Shown: piece by piece, positions 33,774 to 44,336 of the stretch
Numbering within the stretch: the first letter of the stretch is position 1
Layout: every line of letters starts with the position of its first letter
Assembly (NCBI GenBank): GCA_964034945.1
Contig: OZ035961.1
Span: 60,748,084-60,812,083 of the forward strand
Source of the DNA: Chrysopilus asiliformis
Taxonomy: Eukaryota; Arthropoda; Insecta; Diptera; Rhagionidae
DNA length: 64,000 nt
Direction: 5' to 3'
Notes under the pieces: generated by a model
What the model was told of the DNA's origin: nothing
What the model saw: only the letters and a program-made list of their open reading frames with translations
Databases searched by the model: none
Translations under genes and position numbers: made by a program

Positions 33774-34493
33774 CCTAGCATTCCTGTAGTGTTCAGGTAC
33801 CTCCTTTGAGAAGTTAATACCGAAGAGTATCCTAGCATGATCCGAAAAGGAGTGCTTGGGCGATACTCTCCAATTGTCAACCCTCAAGTCTTGGTAGCTA
33901 GTCGCGAGTGTTATGTCGATTACCTCTTCTCTGTTTTTGTTAATGAATGTTGGTTTATTGCCTCGATTGCATATAACAAGGTCCGAATAAAGAATGAACT
34001 CGAATAAAGACTCACCTCGTTCGTTGATGTGGGTGCTCCCCCATTGAGAGTGATGAGCGTTGGCATCATATCCCATTACTAGGTTTAGGTGGCGGTTCTT
34101 GGCAAAACTTACCAAACTGCGTACCTTGTTCCCTGGTGGATCCCTTTCCTCGTATGGCATGTAAATTGAAGCAATGATCAGAGATTGCTCTCTTCTCCGT
34201 TGCTCAATTAAGATTGCCGAGACATCTCCGCTGCAGAGGCTACCTAGAAAGAAAGCGTTAATATTTTTCTTGGCGACAATGCAACTCCTTAATTTTTCAT
34301 TAGTTATACTATAATGTAATACATGCCCTTTAGGTGTCAGTCCAAGGATCCTGTTATTGCCGTCTAACCAGGGCTCCTGGACTAAAGCCACGTCGATATC
34401 GTCCTCTGTCAAGGTCAGCACCAGATCCTCTGTCGCCGCCTGACAATGGTGCAGATTAATCTGCACCACTGACAGCTGCTTCGGGTTCAACAT
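33774..34493 (-). pseudogene. Family B ORF2 start, upstream duplicate (endonuclease only)
   Basis: Nearly identical to 31570-32289. It holds the complete endonuclease and stops at the duplication junction (RNAR followed by foreign frame). Small differences, such as HVLHYS for YVFHYS, show the duplicates have diverged slightly, which argues against a pure assembly artefact. Confidence 0.88.
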
Positions 34494-35570
34494 GGTGACC
34501 CTCCAGCCTCACCCTGACTGTTCCCAGGCCAAAATGAACGGTCCCAGAAGACTTTGCAAGGGATAGGCTGGACTTTTGATCCAATAGGATCTGGTAGTCC
34601 TTGCCGTTACCCTTAGCCCTTTAAGGGACTTCAAAATCTTCCAGTCTTTGACTGAGATTTCAGGGTTCTGTGCCTCCAATATCCTCATTATGGATTCATC
34701 CGGTAGTTCCGGTGGGGGAATCCACATCCAAGCTTGCACTGCGTGGGATGACCTGTAGCTGGGCCCTTCCCAAAGTTCTCCTATACTGGAGATGGTTTTG
34801 GAGAGAAAGTCCAAGGACTCCTCACTGTCGCACCCCTTTAAGCCAGCCGGCCCCGTGGAAGGTGCATCCAACTGGAGGAATGCTTTTCTCGGGGTCCCCG
34901 GCTAGTGCTGCTAGGATTTTGCCTTCTATGAGTAGCCACCGATCGTATGTGATCTTGCTATCAGGATCACTGTTATCGACGATGGCTACTTTTAGGTGCT
35001 CAGGGGTGCTCACAACGGCAGTGCCTATGCTCGCAGATGTTCTCTGCTTTTTCGGCTCGTTGCCCGTTTCCTCCCCCTGAGACCTCACCCTCTTGGTCTT
35101 AACTGAGCTCTTGCTTGTGCTGGCGTTAGCTCGAGTTGAGGTTGAGGGTCTGGCAGATACCCCAGCCGTTGCAACCGCCTGTTGCTTGCTGGTATTGCCT
35201 CCTCTTTTCTTACTAGCTGTGCTCCCCTCCTGCACAGGGGGGTTTGCGGTTTTCATCTGTTTGCCCTTCGCTTCAAGAGACAGACTGAGCGGCGGTTCAC
35301 CCTCCGGTTTGGCAATCCTTGATTTCTCGAAGGATGCAACTACCTTCCGGTGCTTTGCCATCAGAGCCTTATCTCTTGCGCTTAAGGCTGCGGGATCAAT
35401 TTTCTTCATTTTTTCCAGATACCGTCGCGAAGATTTGTAGAAGACATACTTCTTTCTTCCTGATGGGTCTGGATTGGCACTACGAGAATCTTCCGACGAC
35501 TTGACGGTCTCCAGTGCACTCTCAGTAGGCTTTGGTTTCTCACTACGAGAATCTTCCGAAGACTTGACAG

Positions 35571-36796
35571 CAGTGATGCGCATTTGATACATTTGTATCA
35601 ATTTCGATACTTCTTTTTCATAAATTTCACTTTTGATACAAAGATACATTTTTCCCTAAATATCATGAAATTGATACTTTATTAAAAAAATGACAGTAAA
35701 AGATTTTTTTCAAATTAAAATTGTATCAGTCAACATTATGCGGAAGTTGGTAAACACTACACAAAATATCGCATTATGCTGAACTCAGCCTGCCTGTAAT
35801 CTTAAGCAAGAAATAAGCCGTATTGCTATGTAAATACAATTCATTTTCCTGAATATGTGCAAACGAATAAGACGGACAATTTCAGAACTAAATTTGATAA
35901 AAACAAAAAAGTACAACCGCTTTGACTTGAGCACGGTGGAATGTATTATGTTTTTAAAAGAATTATCTGAAAATATTATACTTCAGTAATTCTGTAGTTT
36001 TATTTTTTCTTTACGTAATAAACTGTACACCAATGAAATGTTTTTTATACCCGTATGGTGAAACCAAAGGGTATATTAACTTTGCCTTACCGTTTGTAAC
36101 GCCAAGATCCCGTCATCGCACAAAAAAATGAATTACACCAGTGTATTTAGAATGATAAAAATATTTAATTTCTGCATGTCTGTCCGTCTGTCTGTCTGTC
36201 CGTCTGTCTGTGGCGCGGATTGCGGGCACACGGATTGAGCTAGAGACTTGAAAGTTTGCACAGATCCGTTTTTCGTAAAATGCGAGGCTAAGTTCGTTAA
36301 TGGACCATTAGGGGGGGTACCCCCCATACGAACGAAATCGTTTTCTGTGAATATCTCAAAAATGGTTCATCTTATCAAAAAAGTTCAAGAACAAAAGTTA
36401 TTTAGGATATGATTCTACATAAAACTCCCATACATCAAAATCCGATTGGAATAAATTTTAAAAAATCTTATTGGAAAGTTTGACTTCAAAGTGGAATTTT
36501 GGTATAACTGTTCGAATTTTGATACGAATATCACCATACGGGTCTACAATGATTGCCAGATTGGCAATTATAGCTTTTGTTATGTTTTGGTTATACGTTT
36601 GATTTTTTGTATGTAGAAGAATCGACCTGCTAGTTTTGAAATTATAACAAATAATCTGAAAATTATGATTTTTTTCCGAAAATAAAATTGTTGCTGCTTT
36701 TTTTTACGTTTTTACGTCTTTTCCTTAGGTTGATACTTTTTGATACTTTTTTCTGAAAAATTTGATACAAAAATTTTTTTATCATGCGCATCACTG
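35571..36796. mobile_element. hAT-type non-autonomous element, TSD CTTGACAG, carrying a DINE
   Basis: The termini CAGTGATGCGCAT and ATGCGCATCACTG are inverted repeats. CTTGACAG occurs at 35563-35570 and 36797-36804. The other family B duplicate has the uninterrupted site GACTTGACAGTCTCC near 33362, proving the 8-bp duplication. Subterminal GATACTTTTTGATAC-like words are repeated at both ends. A DINE (36046-36588) accounts for about 540 bp, leaving about 680 bp of hAT sequence without a transposase gene. Confidence 0.93.
36046..36588 (+). mobile_element. DINE/Helentron-like element inside the hAT element
   Basis: Complete copy from TATACCCGTATGGTGAAACC to TTTTGTTATGTTTT, with a short GTCY tract (36177-36212). 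It lies in a T-rich site and has no target duplication. Confidence 0.9.
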
Positions 36797-37574
36797 CTTG
36801 ACAGTCTCCAGTGTACTCTCAGTAGCGCCGATCTTCACCCCTGACTGTTCCATCTCCACGAGAGTGTCCAGGCTATCCAAGGAACTGCTAAGTTCCCGGA
36901 AATTTAGCACACTCAGCGAAATTGAGGACGTCAAGGACGAAGCCGGCGAAGGGAAGGGTCTGGGGGTTTCCCGATTACCCTGTAAGGATGGGGATTTTGG
37001 GGGATTGGAGGGATTAGAGGTAGAGGGAGAGGACTGTGTAGGGTTTGAGACATCACTATTTACATAAAAAGAATTGGGTCGGTTCATGTTAGGTCCCACG
37101 AGTAAGGCGAGAAGGGAAAGGTCCGCGCCCGCAGAGCTCCCATACGGGCGTAAGGCTGATTGAAACAGGAGGTCGCCAGGTATCCTGAGTTCGCATATTC
37201 GCGACTAGATAACCCTCTAGCCATTCATCCCTCGGCATATGCTGTTCCACCTTGGATTTGGGGTTTTTTATCAAGGTTTGCTCCTTTAGCGCTGCGTTGT
37301 GGCCTAGAGAAACTAGTTTCCGGTGATCGCCACGAGGGGGCAACGCATGCACTTGCGAATCGTAATGGAGCGAGCCCCGTTACGACTATCAGCCCCACAC
37401 ACCTACAACTACCCGAAACATGACCGGCCCAGTTGCGGTGGGAGCCGATCCTACTACAGGTTACGGGGCTGACAATAATCAGCCGATTCCCCCCCATAGC
37501 AGTCGCCATGATCACCGGGAAAAAGGATAAAAAGGATATAAAAATTGGAAGAAAAAAAATCAATCATTTCCCAT

Positions 37575-37700
37575 AGAAATTTTTTCCAATAATAAATTTT
37601 TTTCCCAATAATACAAATTCTTGATTTCGGAAATCTAATAGCAAATTTTATTATTTCATGCAAATGTTTCAAAATTACCCGCCTATAAAATCAAAATTAC
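37575..37700 (-). repeat. Dispersed AT-rich repeat, partner at 48225-48365
   Basis: Words such as CCAATAATACAAATTCTTGAT, TTATTTCATGCAAATGTTTC and AAAATTACCCGC match 48225-48365 in reverse complement. No coding content. Confidence 0.6.
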
Positions 37701-37799
37701 CCGCAGACCACTTCAAAAATTAAGGTGATGGGGCTCATTGCTGCTATCAATTATGAAATTGAAAAGTTCTGTAGTCAACTTCACAATCCCAAATCTTAG

Positions 37800-38075
37800 G
37801 TAAAATCAGTTGTGGTCAACACAAAACTTTCTTCTACAAAATCTACGACCCTTTGCAATTTACGTTATAGCCCTGTCGTACTGTCAACCCAATACAACCT
37901 CCCAATAAATTGTTGGTTCATCCAAAAATATCAAAAACGTACAAAATTTGAGATAACTTGAGAACTATAAAAGATATCAATTTACGGTAAATGGCAAACA
38001 TGTAGAAAATGTTAACATCTTTAATTATTCTTTTAACTGATTTCGCGAAAAACCGTTAGTTTGCAAATTATTCGA
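37800..38075 (-). repeat. Dispersed repeat, inverted partner of 10985-11275
   Basis: Reverse-complement match including GACAGTACGACAGGGCTATA, CCTCCCAATAAATTGTTGG and AACGTACAAAATTTGAGATA. Up to 38470 the flank holds AT-rich DNA with a phrase common in insect repeats (TTAACCGACTTCCAAAAAGG, 38321-38340). No gene was found. Confidence 0.65.
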
Positions 38076-38470
38076 AAAAATATGATTTTTTACATATTAA
38101 TGAAAATATCTCAATAACGGTAAAATATAACGGAAAACGGTAAGAAACAAAATTGTGCAGAATGCCATTCTCATTAATTCACTTCATACATTCAGTCAGC
38201 AAAAACCCGTTAGTTTTCGAGATAATCGCAAAAAACTATTTTTTTTGGAAATAACGGTTTATCTCGATAACAGGTTGAGATATCGAGTTATAGCTAAAGA
38301 CAAAAGTGTGGGAAATTTTATTAACCGACTTCCAAAAAGGAAAAGTTTCTCAATTCCACCTGAATATATTTTTTTTTTAAATGTATGTTCACGCCTAACT
38401 TTTTACTGGGTTGACCGATTTTGGTCATCCCAAAGAGAAAGTTGTAGAGAAAGTTCCTGGTTGGACCCCG

Positions 38471-38779
38471 GTTCGTTCATGGGCAAAAATGGACCATTAG
38501 GGGGGGTACCCCCCATACAAACGAAAACGTTTTTTCCGAATATCTCAAAAACGGTGCATCTTATCAAAAAAAGTCGAAGAACAAAAGTTATTTAGAATAT
38601 GATTCTACATAAAACTCCCATACATCAAAATCCGATTGGAATAAATTTTAAAAAATCTGATTGGAAAGTTCGACTTCAAAGTGTAATTTTGGTACAAATG
38701 CTCAAATTAAGATACCAATATCACCATACAGGTTTTCAATAATTGCCAGATTGGCAATTATAGCTTTTGTTATGTTTTT
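38471..38779 (+). mobile_element. DINE/Helentron-like element, half only
   Basis: Runs from GTTCGTTCATGGGCAAAAATG through GGGGGGTACCCCCC to TTTTGTTATGTTTTT. The hairpin end and the microsatellite are missing. Confidence 0.88.
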
Positions 38780-38783
38780 ACGT

Positions 38784-38975
38784 TGTGTTCAGTACAACAC
38801 AAGGAAGGTTCTTTTATATATTTCCCCCGTGTTAACCTACCCCTTCAAACCCCTCCCTGCTTGGGATATCGAGTAAAATTCTTTGTATTGTGTTCAGTAC
38901 AATATCTGGAAGATTCTTTTATATATTTCTCATCTGCGGACTTATCCCCTCAAACCCTTTGTAATTTTACCTATA
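38784..38975 (+). repeat. Two-copy tandem repeat, about 103-bp period
   Basis: TGTGTTCAGTACAA, GGAAGRTTCTTTTATATATTTC and CCCCTCAAACCC-type words occur twice in the same order (about 38784 and 38888). Confidence 0.65.
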
Positions 38976-39365
38976 TTAAAAATTGAAACTAAAAACGTTC
39001 GAAATAAAAAAAAAATTTCTAAAAAAAAATAAAACCGACTTTAAAAAAAACTGAAAAGAGAAAAAAGCACTAAAAAGAAAAAAATAATTTCAAACTATGT
39101 CCATTAATAGCGTATTTAAAATTCGGCTTTTTTGGAGTGGCGTTAAATTTGCAACTAAAATAAATTACATACCCTTAATGCTAATCGTTTACATACTTTC
39201 TAACCCTTAAGGCTAACTAAGAACTAAGATCGACTCCAAAAATTTTGTTGTCAAACAGATTCCTATTATACTAAAGGCGCTTATTTCAAAATCGTTTTTC
39301 TTAAATAAGTCGACCCCGCTCCCACTTCTCCCCTCACCTACAAGCTTATTTTAAAAATAATAAAA

Positions 39366-39440
39366 ATTGCGGCACATAGGATTCGAACCAGGGACCAATA
39401 GCTTGCACCCCAACAGACATAGCGATTGAGCCACTCACAA
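39366..39440 (-). ncRNA. tRNA-like segment (SINE head or tRNA pseudogene)
   Basis: On the minus strand TGGCTCAATCG (39433-39423) fits the Pol III A box and GTTCGAATC (39388-39380) fits the B box, at tRNA spacing. The stems are imperfect, so a functional tRNA is unlikely. A tRNA-derived SINE or pseudogene is more plausible. Confidence 0.45.
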
Positions 39441-39603
39441 TTCTGGCATTAGTTGTTTAAATGTATTATAGGTGCAACAAATTAAGCAAACTTTGATCGA
39501 AATCATGAATTCAAAAAAGTGTTTGACGTATATTCAAAAAATATTATGTTTGACGGGTAAATCAACAGAGTTTTTTAAACGTATTTTCGTCACAGAATTT
39601 TTG

Positions 39604-39680
39604 AGTGATTGAATAGTGTAGCGTGGAAAAGATTAGCTCCGAGTAAATGTTTCTGTGGGTTCAACTCCTCCTGTGGGATT
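39604..39680 (+). ncRNA. Weaker tRNA-like segment
   Basis: A B-box-like GGTTCAACTCC (39658-39668) and a following T-run resemble the 39366-39440 segment in opposite orientation. The A box is poor. Confidence 0.2.
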
Positions 39681-40005
39681 ATTTTTTTTTTTAAATTTTT
39701 GATTTTATTGTTTAAATGTTATTCATATATTATAATAACCTTATAGGTTTTAAGGCTTGTGTTCAAAATTTGAGAAGTACTCAACCGATTTGGACGAAGT
39801 TTTTAAGGGCAGACCAACTGCAACACGGGGACTATGGCCTAATTGCAGATTTTTCAGTCCCATGACAAAATTTGTTTGTTTAAATGATTTTTAGAGGTTT
39901 TTCTTTGTGGTAAATTTGATTTTTGTGAAGCTTTATCGAGTTTTGAATATATTCATATATTAATTTTTTTTTGTTAAACATCAAATGATCTGAAATGATC
40001 CAATA

Positions 40006-41279
40006 CAGGAAAACCTGTTTTAGCCAGACTCGCACAGAACCAAGAAATTTGTCCGGCTTCTGGCTTATACAGATTTCTGGCTTATACAGGTTGGAGTAAA
40101 AAACACGGGTTTTTATTTTGTTTTACGATAATGTAACTTTATACAAAACTATGCGATGAAACCTCGTAGTGTAAATTTTTGAATTTGTGCATTACTTTTG
40201 AGCCTAAAAATGTCCCAGTTCTTGAACAATGATCCGGTTTATAAAAAAATATGTTTCTTCGACATACATGTGACAATAAAAAGTAGGAAGATTTCGAATT
40301 GATTTCAATTAGAGACGAGAGATGAAAAATACTCCCAATAAAACTGTTGTCTGACGTTTTTATGAAAGAAATTTTTCCTCTAAACTATGTCTTCCTTCTC
40401 CTTGCTGAAACAAGATCTACTTGAAGCGTCTTTTTATAACATAAGTTAATAACTTTGTGCAAGATTTTATGCATTTTCAAAACTTGCGGATATGGTTTTT
40501 AGCATAAACTATTGCTGTGGGTTTGAATAACCCTTCCGGAGCTTGGAAACGAACAAAATCATTTTACATTGATTTTTCTGTTAAAATTTTGATAGAACTC
40601 CAATTAGAATTCAAACTATAGATTTATTTTGGTCTTTAGAACCTTTTTGGCTCAAAGTATTTTTCAAAAAATTCTAAAATCTTTTTTATTTGTGTGGGGG
40701 AGGGGAGAGCAAATATTCCGATTTACCCACTGACTAGGGCAAATCAAATTTTTATGTCATGCTAAACACACTACTGTAACTAATTTTTTGATCGGGCGAT
40801 TTGTTATATGCTTTAGAAATCTGTGGTCACAAGGAAAAACCGCTTAAGTCGAGTTATGTAGTTTTAAAGGTTGGTGCATATTTGAATTCTCCTTATCCAG
40901 TTCTATATTCTGTCAAAATTTGGTTTTGATGCTGTACCCCTATGAGGAATGGTAGAGCAAAAACCATATAACCTAAGTCAGTTTTGCTTGCAAAAAAAAA
41001 TAATCAAAACTTTAAACCCAAATTACTCAAAACACGCTTTTTCGACTTAAGCAGTTTTTCCTTGTGACCACAGAAATGGTCTACTAACTCTAAAAACATT
41101 TTTATATAGAAAAAAGTTTCCGGCTTATACAAAAAAAATTATGTCCGCGGGTTCGCGTTAAGCAGGTTCCGGCTTATCCAGATTCATGGAAAACCACTAC
41201 AAAATCACGGGAGTTGAAAACTATTCGGCTTAGGTAGGTTTCCGGCTTATACAGGGCCCGGCTTATACAGGTTTAACTG
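40006..41279. mobile_element. pogo/Tigger-like non-autonomous element, TSD TA
   Basis: The left end CAGGAAAACCTGTTTTAGCC and the right end (reverse complement CAGTTAAACCTGTATAAGCC) are inverted repeats preceded and followed by TA (40004-40005, 41280-41281). GGCTTATACAGG-type words recur subterminally. The interior has no transposase frame and includes a nested MITE at 40821-41073. Confidence 0.75.
40821..41073. mobile_element. MITE of 253 bp nested in the pogo-like element
   Basis: About 32-bp terminal inverted repeats start CTGTGGTCACAAGGAAAAAC and differ at one position near base 21. AAAT flanks both sides (40817-40820, 41074-41077), a probable 4-bp target duplication. No ORF. Confidence 0.75.
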
Positions 41280-41358
41280 TATCTAAAAAATCTAAGGAAT
41301 GGTCCATTCGATGTGAAAAATAATAAATTTGATTTCATAATTTTACTCAAATAAACTT

Positions 41359-41401
41359 ACATAAGTTTTAATGAAATGAAGTTTTTCATTAAAACTTATG
41401 T
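41359..41401. repeat. Short perfect hairpin
   Basis: ACATAAGTTTTAATGAA and its reverse complement form a 17-bp stem around a 9-base loop. Role unknown. Confidence 0.6.
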
Positions 41402-41494
41402 AAATAACTTAGTTTTTCAATACTCTGCCGTTGTTGGAAATTTAACTTTAATGATTAATTATAAGCGGAAAATTTTGACAAAGCTATTATTATA

Positions 41495-41624
41495 TTGTAT
41501 TTTCCCATTCGACCTGCGTTTTCCATGACCATCAACAAATCTCAAGGCCAGACATTTGACAAAGTGGGGATTGTGTGGTACGAGCCGGTTTTCTCCCACG
41601 GGCAAATATACGTTGTCCTCTCAG
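41495..41624 (+). pseudogene. Helitron PIF1-type helicase fragment
   Basis: About 43 residues, [20 protein letters not shown] and then DKVGI...[14 protein letters not shown], match the C-terminal helicase motifs (Q-G-Q-T-F and Y-V-A-L-S region) of Helitron Rep/helicase proteins and PIF1-like helicases. The frame runs into CAG|GTAATT, which could be a splice donor or decay. No Rep domain or other helicase motifs were found nearby, so only a scrap remains. It shows that an autonomous rolling-circle element once existed in this genome. Confidence 0.75.
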
Positions 41625-41976
41625 GTAATTTATTTGTGTCAATAGCTAGAATTTTGTTGTTTTTAATTTCAACTTTTCTTATGTCTAAAAAGGTGTTGAA
41701 AATTGAAATAAAATATAGAAATGCTTTTCCCAGGGAGATTTACTAATCATGCCAATCGCGAATATCTAAATATGTGTGAATGTGTATAAATATGTGTGAA
41801 TGTGTATAAAAATGTGTGGATGTTGGAGTTATAGAATTCAAAATACAATAATTTATACAATTAAAAAAGGTATGGCACAGTAAAATTGTATACATTTTTT
41901 TGAAGTCATACTTTTTTTTATTAAAGTAAATAACCCGATTGATACATTATTTAAAAAAAACTCATGTTAATGGTGA

Positions 41977-42896
41977 ATATAGGGCCTAACTAGTCTCTAC
42001 GAGGCTTACTATTACCTCCTTGTGTCACACAATATGTACGTCGATCAAAGTTTAAAGACAACCTATGTTAGAATAGAACAGATTGTATAAAAAATTACAA
42101 CTAAAATACGAAAAACTTAAATATGGTGAAATTTTAAGGTGAAACTAGCTTGGCCTTAGCTTGGCCCCAGATTGACCAAATAGTGGCGCTTTTAATACGA
42201 AACTAGCCTCTACGAGGCCTGCTCTAAAGTTATCATGTCACAAACCGTTGTTTGGAGAAAAAGTAGTAAGTGCTAGAAGACCGCAAAAGATTTACCTCTA
42301 TCTTCGGTAATACAGTCACTTTGCCCAATAATTTTGTATGAACTGAAACTCAGTGACTGCAAAATACAGTGGAGGCCCAATATATCGACCTACATATATA
42401 ATGTTCAGCCCGTACGTTAAATCGGGTTCGTTATAACGAAATGCGCATTAAAGATCAACATACAGCCATGTTCAAAAGTGTTAGGCACCATTTCAAAATC
42501 AATTTTTTCCTGTTTACGTGTTATTATATACACAGTGAAACAATGTGATTTTAAGAATATCAAAATTTATTTATCTGACTAATATTACGTGGGCCCACCC
42601 CTAGCCCTTATTACAGCAGCGAGTCTTTTCGGCATTGTCGCTACAAGCCTATTTTCGTGTCGTCACTTATAAAATCCCATTCCTCCTGAATAGCCCTTTT
42701 CAGGGTATCTTCTGATGTTATTTCTGTGTTTCCGGATATTTTTCTTCAAAATACTCCACAAATGCTCTATCAGAATCCATGATTTCTTTGTAAAAAATGG
42801 GGGTGGCTAATACTTTTGAACATGGTTGTATGTTTTTATGAACATTATCATAATGAGATTTTAGATTGAGGTAAATTTTAATACGATTTATTCTTA
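41977..42896 (+). repeat. Dispersed repeat 'TAGGGCCTAACTAG', copy 2 (interrupted)
   Basis: Matches 2217-2767 throughout, apart from a 366-bp insertion after TA 42461-42462. Confidence 0.88.
42463..42828 (-). mobile_element. Deleted Tc1-type transposon, TSD TA, empty site known
   Basis: Terminal repeats CAGCCATGTTCAAAAGT and its near-perfect inverse at 42828 are flanked by TA. Copy 1 of the host repeat (2700-2701) shows the unoccupied TA. The interior is the 3' end of a Tc1 transposase on the minus strand: IEHLWSILKKNIRK, EDTLKRAIQEEWDFI and, after a frameshift, LVATMPKRLAAVIRARGGPT. The DNA-binding and most catalytic parts are deleted. Confidence 0.92.
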
Positions 42897-43074
42897 AGTG
42901 GGATAATGCTTTAATGTATGTATAAGCGTTACAAATCCCACTTAAAACTGATTACATTAACTTAAAAGTTTAATTTTTCGCGACGGTTTCACGTATAACA
43001 CACATTATTTACGAAACAAATAGTTTTTCGTTATATAGAATAACAAAATTTTTCGTCTTTCACTATAGAGATGC

Positions 43075-43130
43075 TAATAATAATAATAATAATACAATAA
43101 TATAATAATAATACGTAATAATAATTCGAA
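43075..43130. repeat. ATA/TAA microsatellite
   Basis: Imperfect runs of TAATAATAA. Confidence 0.85.
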
Positions 43131-43269
43131 ACTGCTGTTCGCTATACTGGACGTTAGTTATATAGGTATACAATATAGTGGACGCCCGGAAGGGAAATTT
43201 TTTCTTCGCGGGTAAAAATATCTGTAACGGTTCTCGAAATATTTGAAAAAATTGTTCACATAAGATATT

Positions 43270-43600
43270 TCAGTAAATTCAATCAAACGAAAAACTTAAA
43301 TATTGACCAATTTTAAAATAAAACTAGCTTGGCCTGAGCTTGGCCAAACAGTGGGCTTTTAGTACGAAACTAGGCGTCTACGAGTGATAACCTACCCTAG
43401 AGTTATCACGTTACAAACTATTTTTTGGGAGAAAAATACTAAGTGCTGGCGAAATCTTTTGCGGTCTTCTAACACTTACTACTTTTTCTCCAAACAACGG
43501 TTTGTGACATGATAACTTTAGAGCAGGCCTCGTAGAGGCTAGTTTCGTATTAAAAGCGCCACTATTTGGTCAATCTGGGGCCAAGCTAACTATAGATACG
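43270..43600. repeat. Partial direct and inverted pieces of the TAGGGCC repeat
   Basis: About 43280-43455 is a diverged direct copy (AAACTAGCTTGGCC, GTTATCACGTTACAAACTA). From 43456 to 43590 the sequence is the reverse complement of 42160-42290 with few changes. The two pieces meet head to head. Confidence 0.75.
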
Positions 43601-44336
43601 GCTCTTAGAAGCACCAAAACTAAGTTCTTTTATGTCCCAAATTGGATTCCCTATTTTTAAGCAATCGCTATAAAAAAGGCCACTGTCTCATATGTTACTA
43701 TTTTTTGTAGAAATCTATCCTATTTTTTGTCTCCATGTACAAACTGATTTTGTGCGAAACTTGACAATAGAAATTTTACAACGATTTTATTTAGTGTAAA
43801 TTTAACGCCACTCCAAAAAAGCCGAATTTTAAATACGCTATTAATGGACATAGTTTGAAATTATTTTTTTCTTTTTAGTGCTTTTTTCTCTTTTCAGTTT
43901 TTTTTTTCTCCAAGTTTTGTCATACTTAAGGCCACTAAAAACGCGTAGTTTGGGAGTAAATCGAGAAAAACGAAATTGCGATTTTTGAAAAACCGCCATT
44001 TTGGATACTTCCGGTTAACGGATTTCCACCAAAAGTTTTGAATTTGAATTTGAATTTATTATTACTAATCTAAGTAAATACATTTGGCATATTCTATAAA
44101 CAATAAATTCTTCTTAAGACTAAGTCTTATCAAAGCGAACAAAATTAAATTCAAATGACATTATGCCCGTTACAATAGTAAACCATTGGATTAATTCATA
44201 TTTTTTAATGTTGAATCTAAAACTAAATCTATATTGCGCATAGAAAATTTCATTTATGTATTTATCTAATTTAAGTTTACTAATCTTTGCTACATCACCA
44301 GTGAGGGCGGGCACCTTATCACTAATTTTTATGTAC

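Larger units (their letters stand above)
34509..37099 (-). pseudogene. Family B ORF1, upstream duplicate, split by a hAT element
   Basis: The frame starts at 37099, is cut at 36805 by the hAT insertion, resumes at 35562 and follows the same two-frame arrangement as the other copy (35649-34822 and 34871-34509). A one-base difference in the CCCTTTAAGGG stretch near 34620 gives an additional frameshift here. Confidence 0.82.
28538..37517 (-). mobile_element. Full-length family B non-LTR retrotransposon with internal 2.2-kb duplication, 12-bp TSD
   Basis: GGAAAAAGGATA flanks the whole block at 28526-28537 and 37518-37529. In minus-strand order it contains a 5' UTR (37517-37211), ORF1 and the start of ORF2 (37210-33774), the same ORF1-ORF2 segment again (33773-31570), the rest of ORF2, and a GGTTA-unit tail at 28538-28554. 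Because one target duplication encloses everything, this is one insertion that carries a tandem duplication of about 2204 bp. The upstream copy was later hit by a hAT element. Frameshifts show it is inactive. Confidence 0.9.
39051..43907. mobile_element. Composite region bounded by about 100-bp inverted repeats
   Basis: The left arm (39051-39150, CTGAAAAGAGAAAAAAGCAC...GGAGTGGCGTTAAATTT) matches the right arm (43798-43897) in reverse complement essentially throughout. Both are followed by A/T runs. The 4.65-kb interior holds tRNA-like segments, a pogo-like element, a Helitron helicase scrap and the TAGGGCC repeat with its Tc1 relic. This could be one long-TIR DNA transposon filled with later insertions, or two inverted MITE copies. 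No target duplication is evident. Confidence 0.5.

Noticed and set aside
39366..39440. Functional tRNA gene
   Set aside because: The A and B boxes are good but stem pairing is weak; more likely a SINE head or pseudogene.
40720..40800. Additional DINE copy (CTAAACACACTACTGTAACTA)
   Set aside because: Only a short loose similarity to the DINE CTAAACACACTGGTGTAATT block; not enough flanking blocks.
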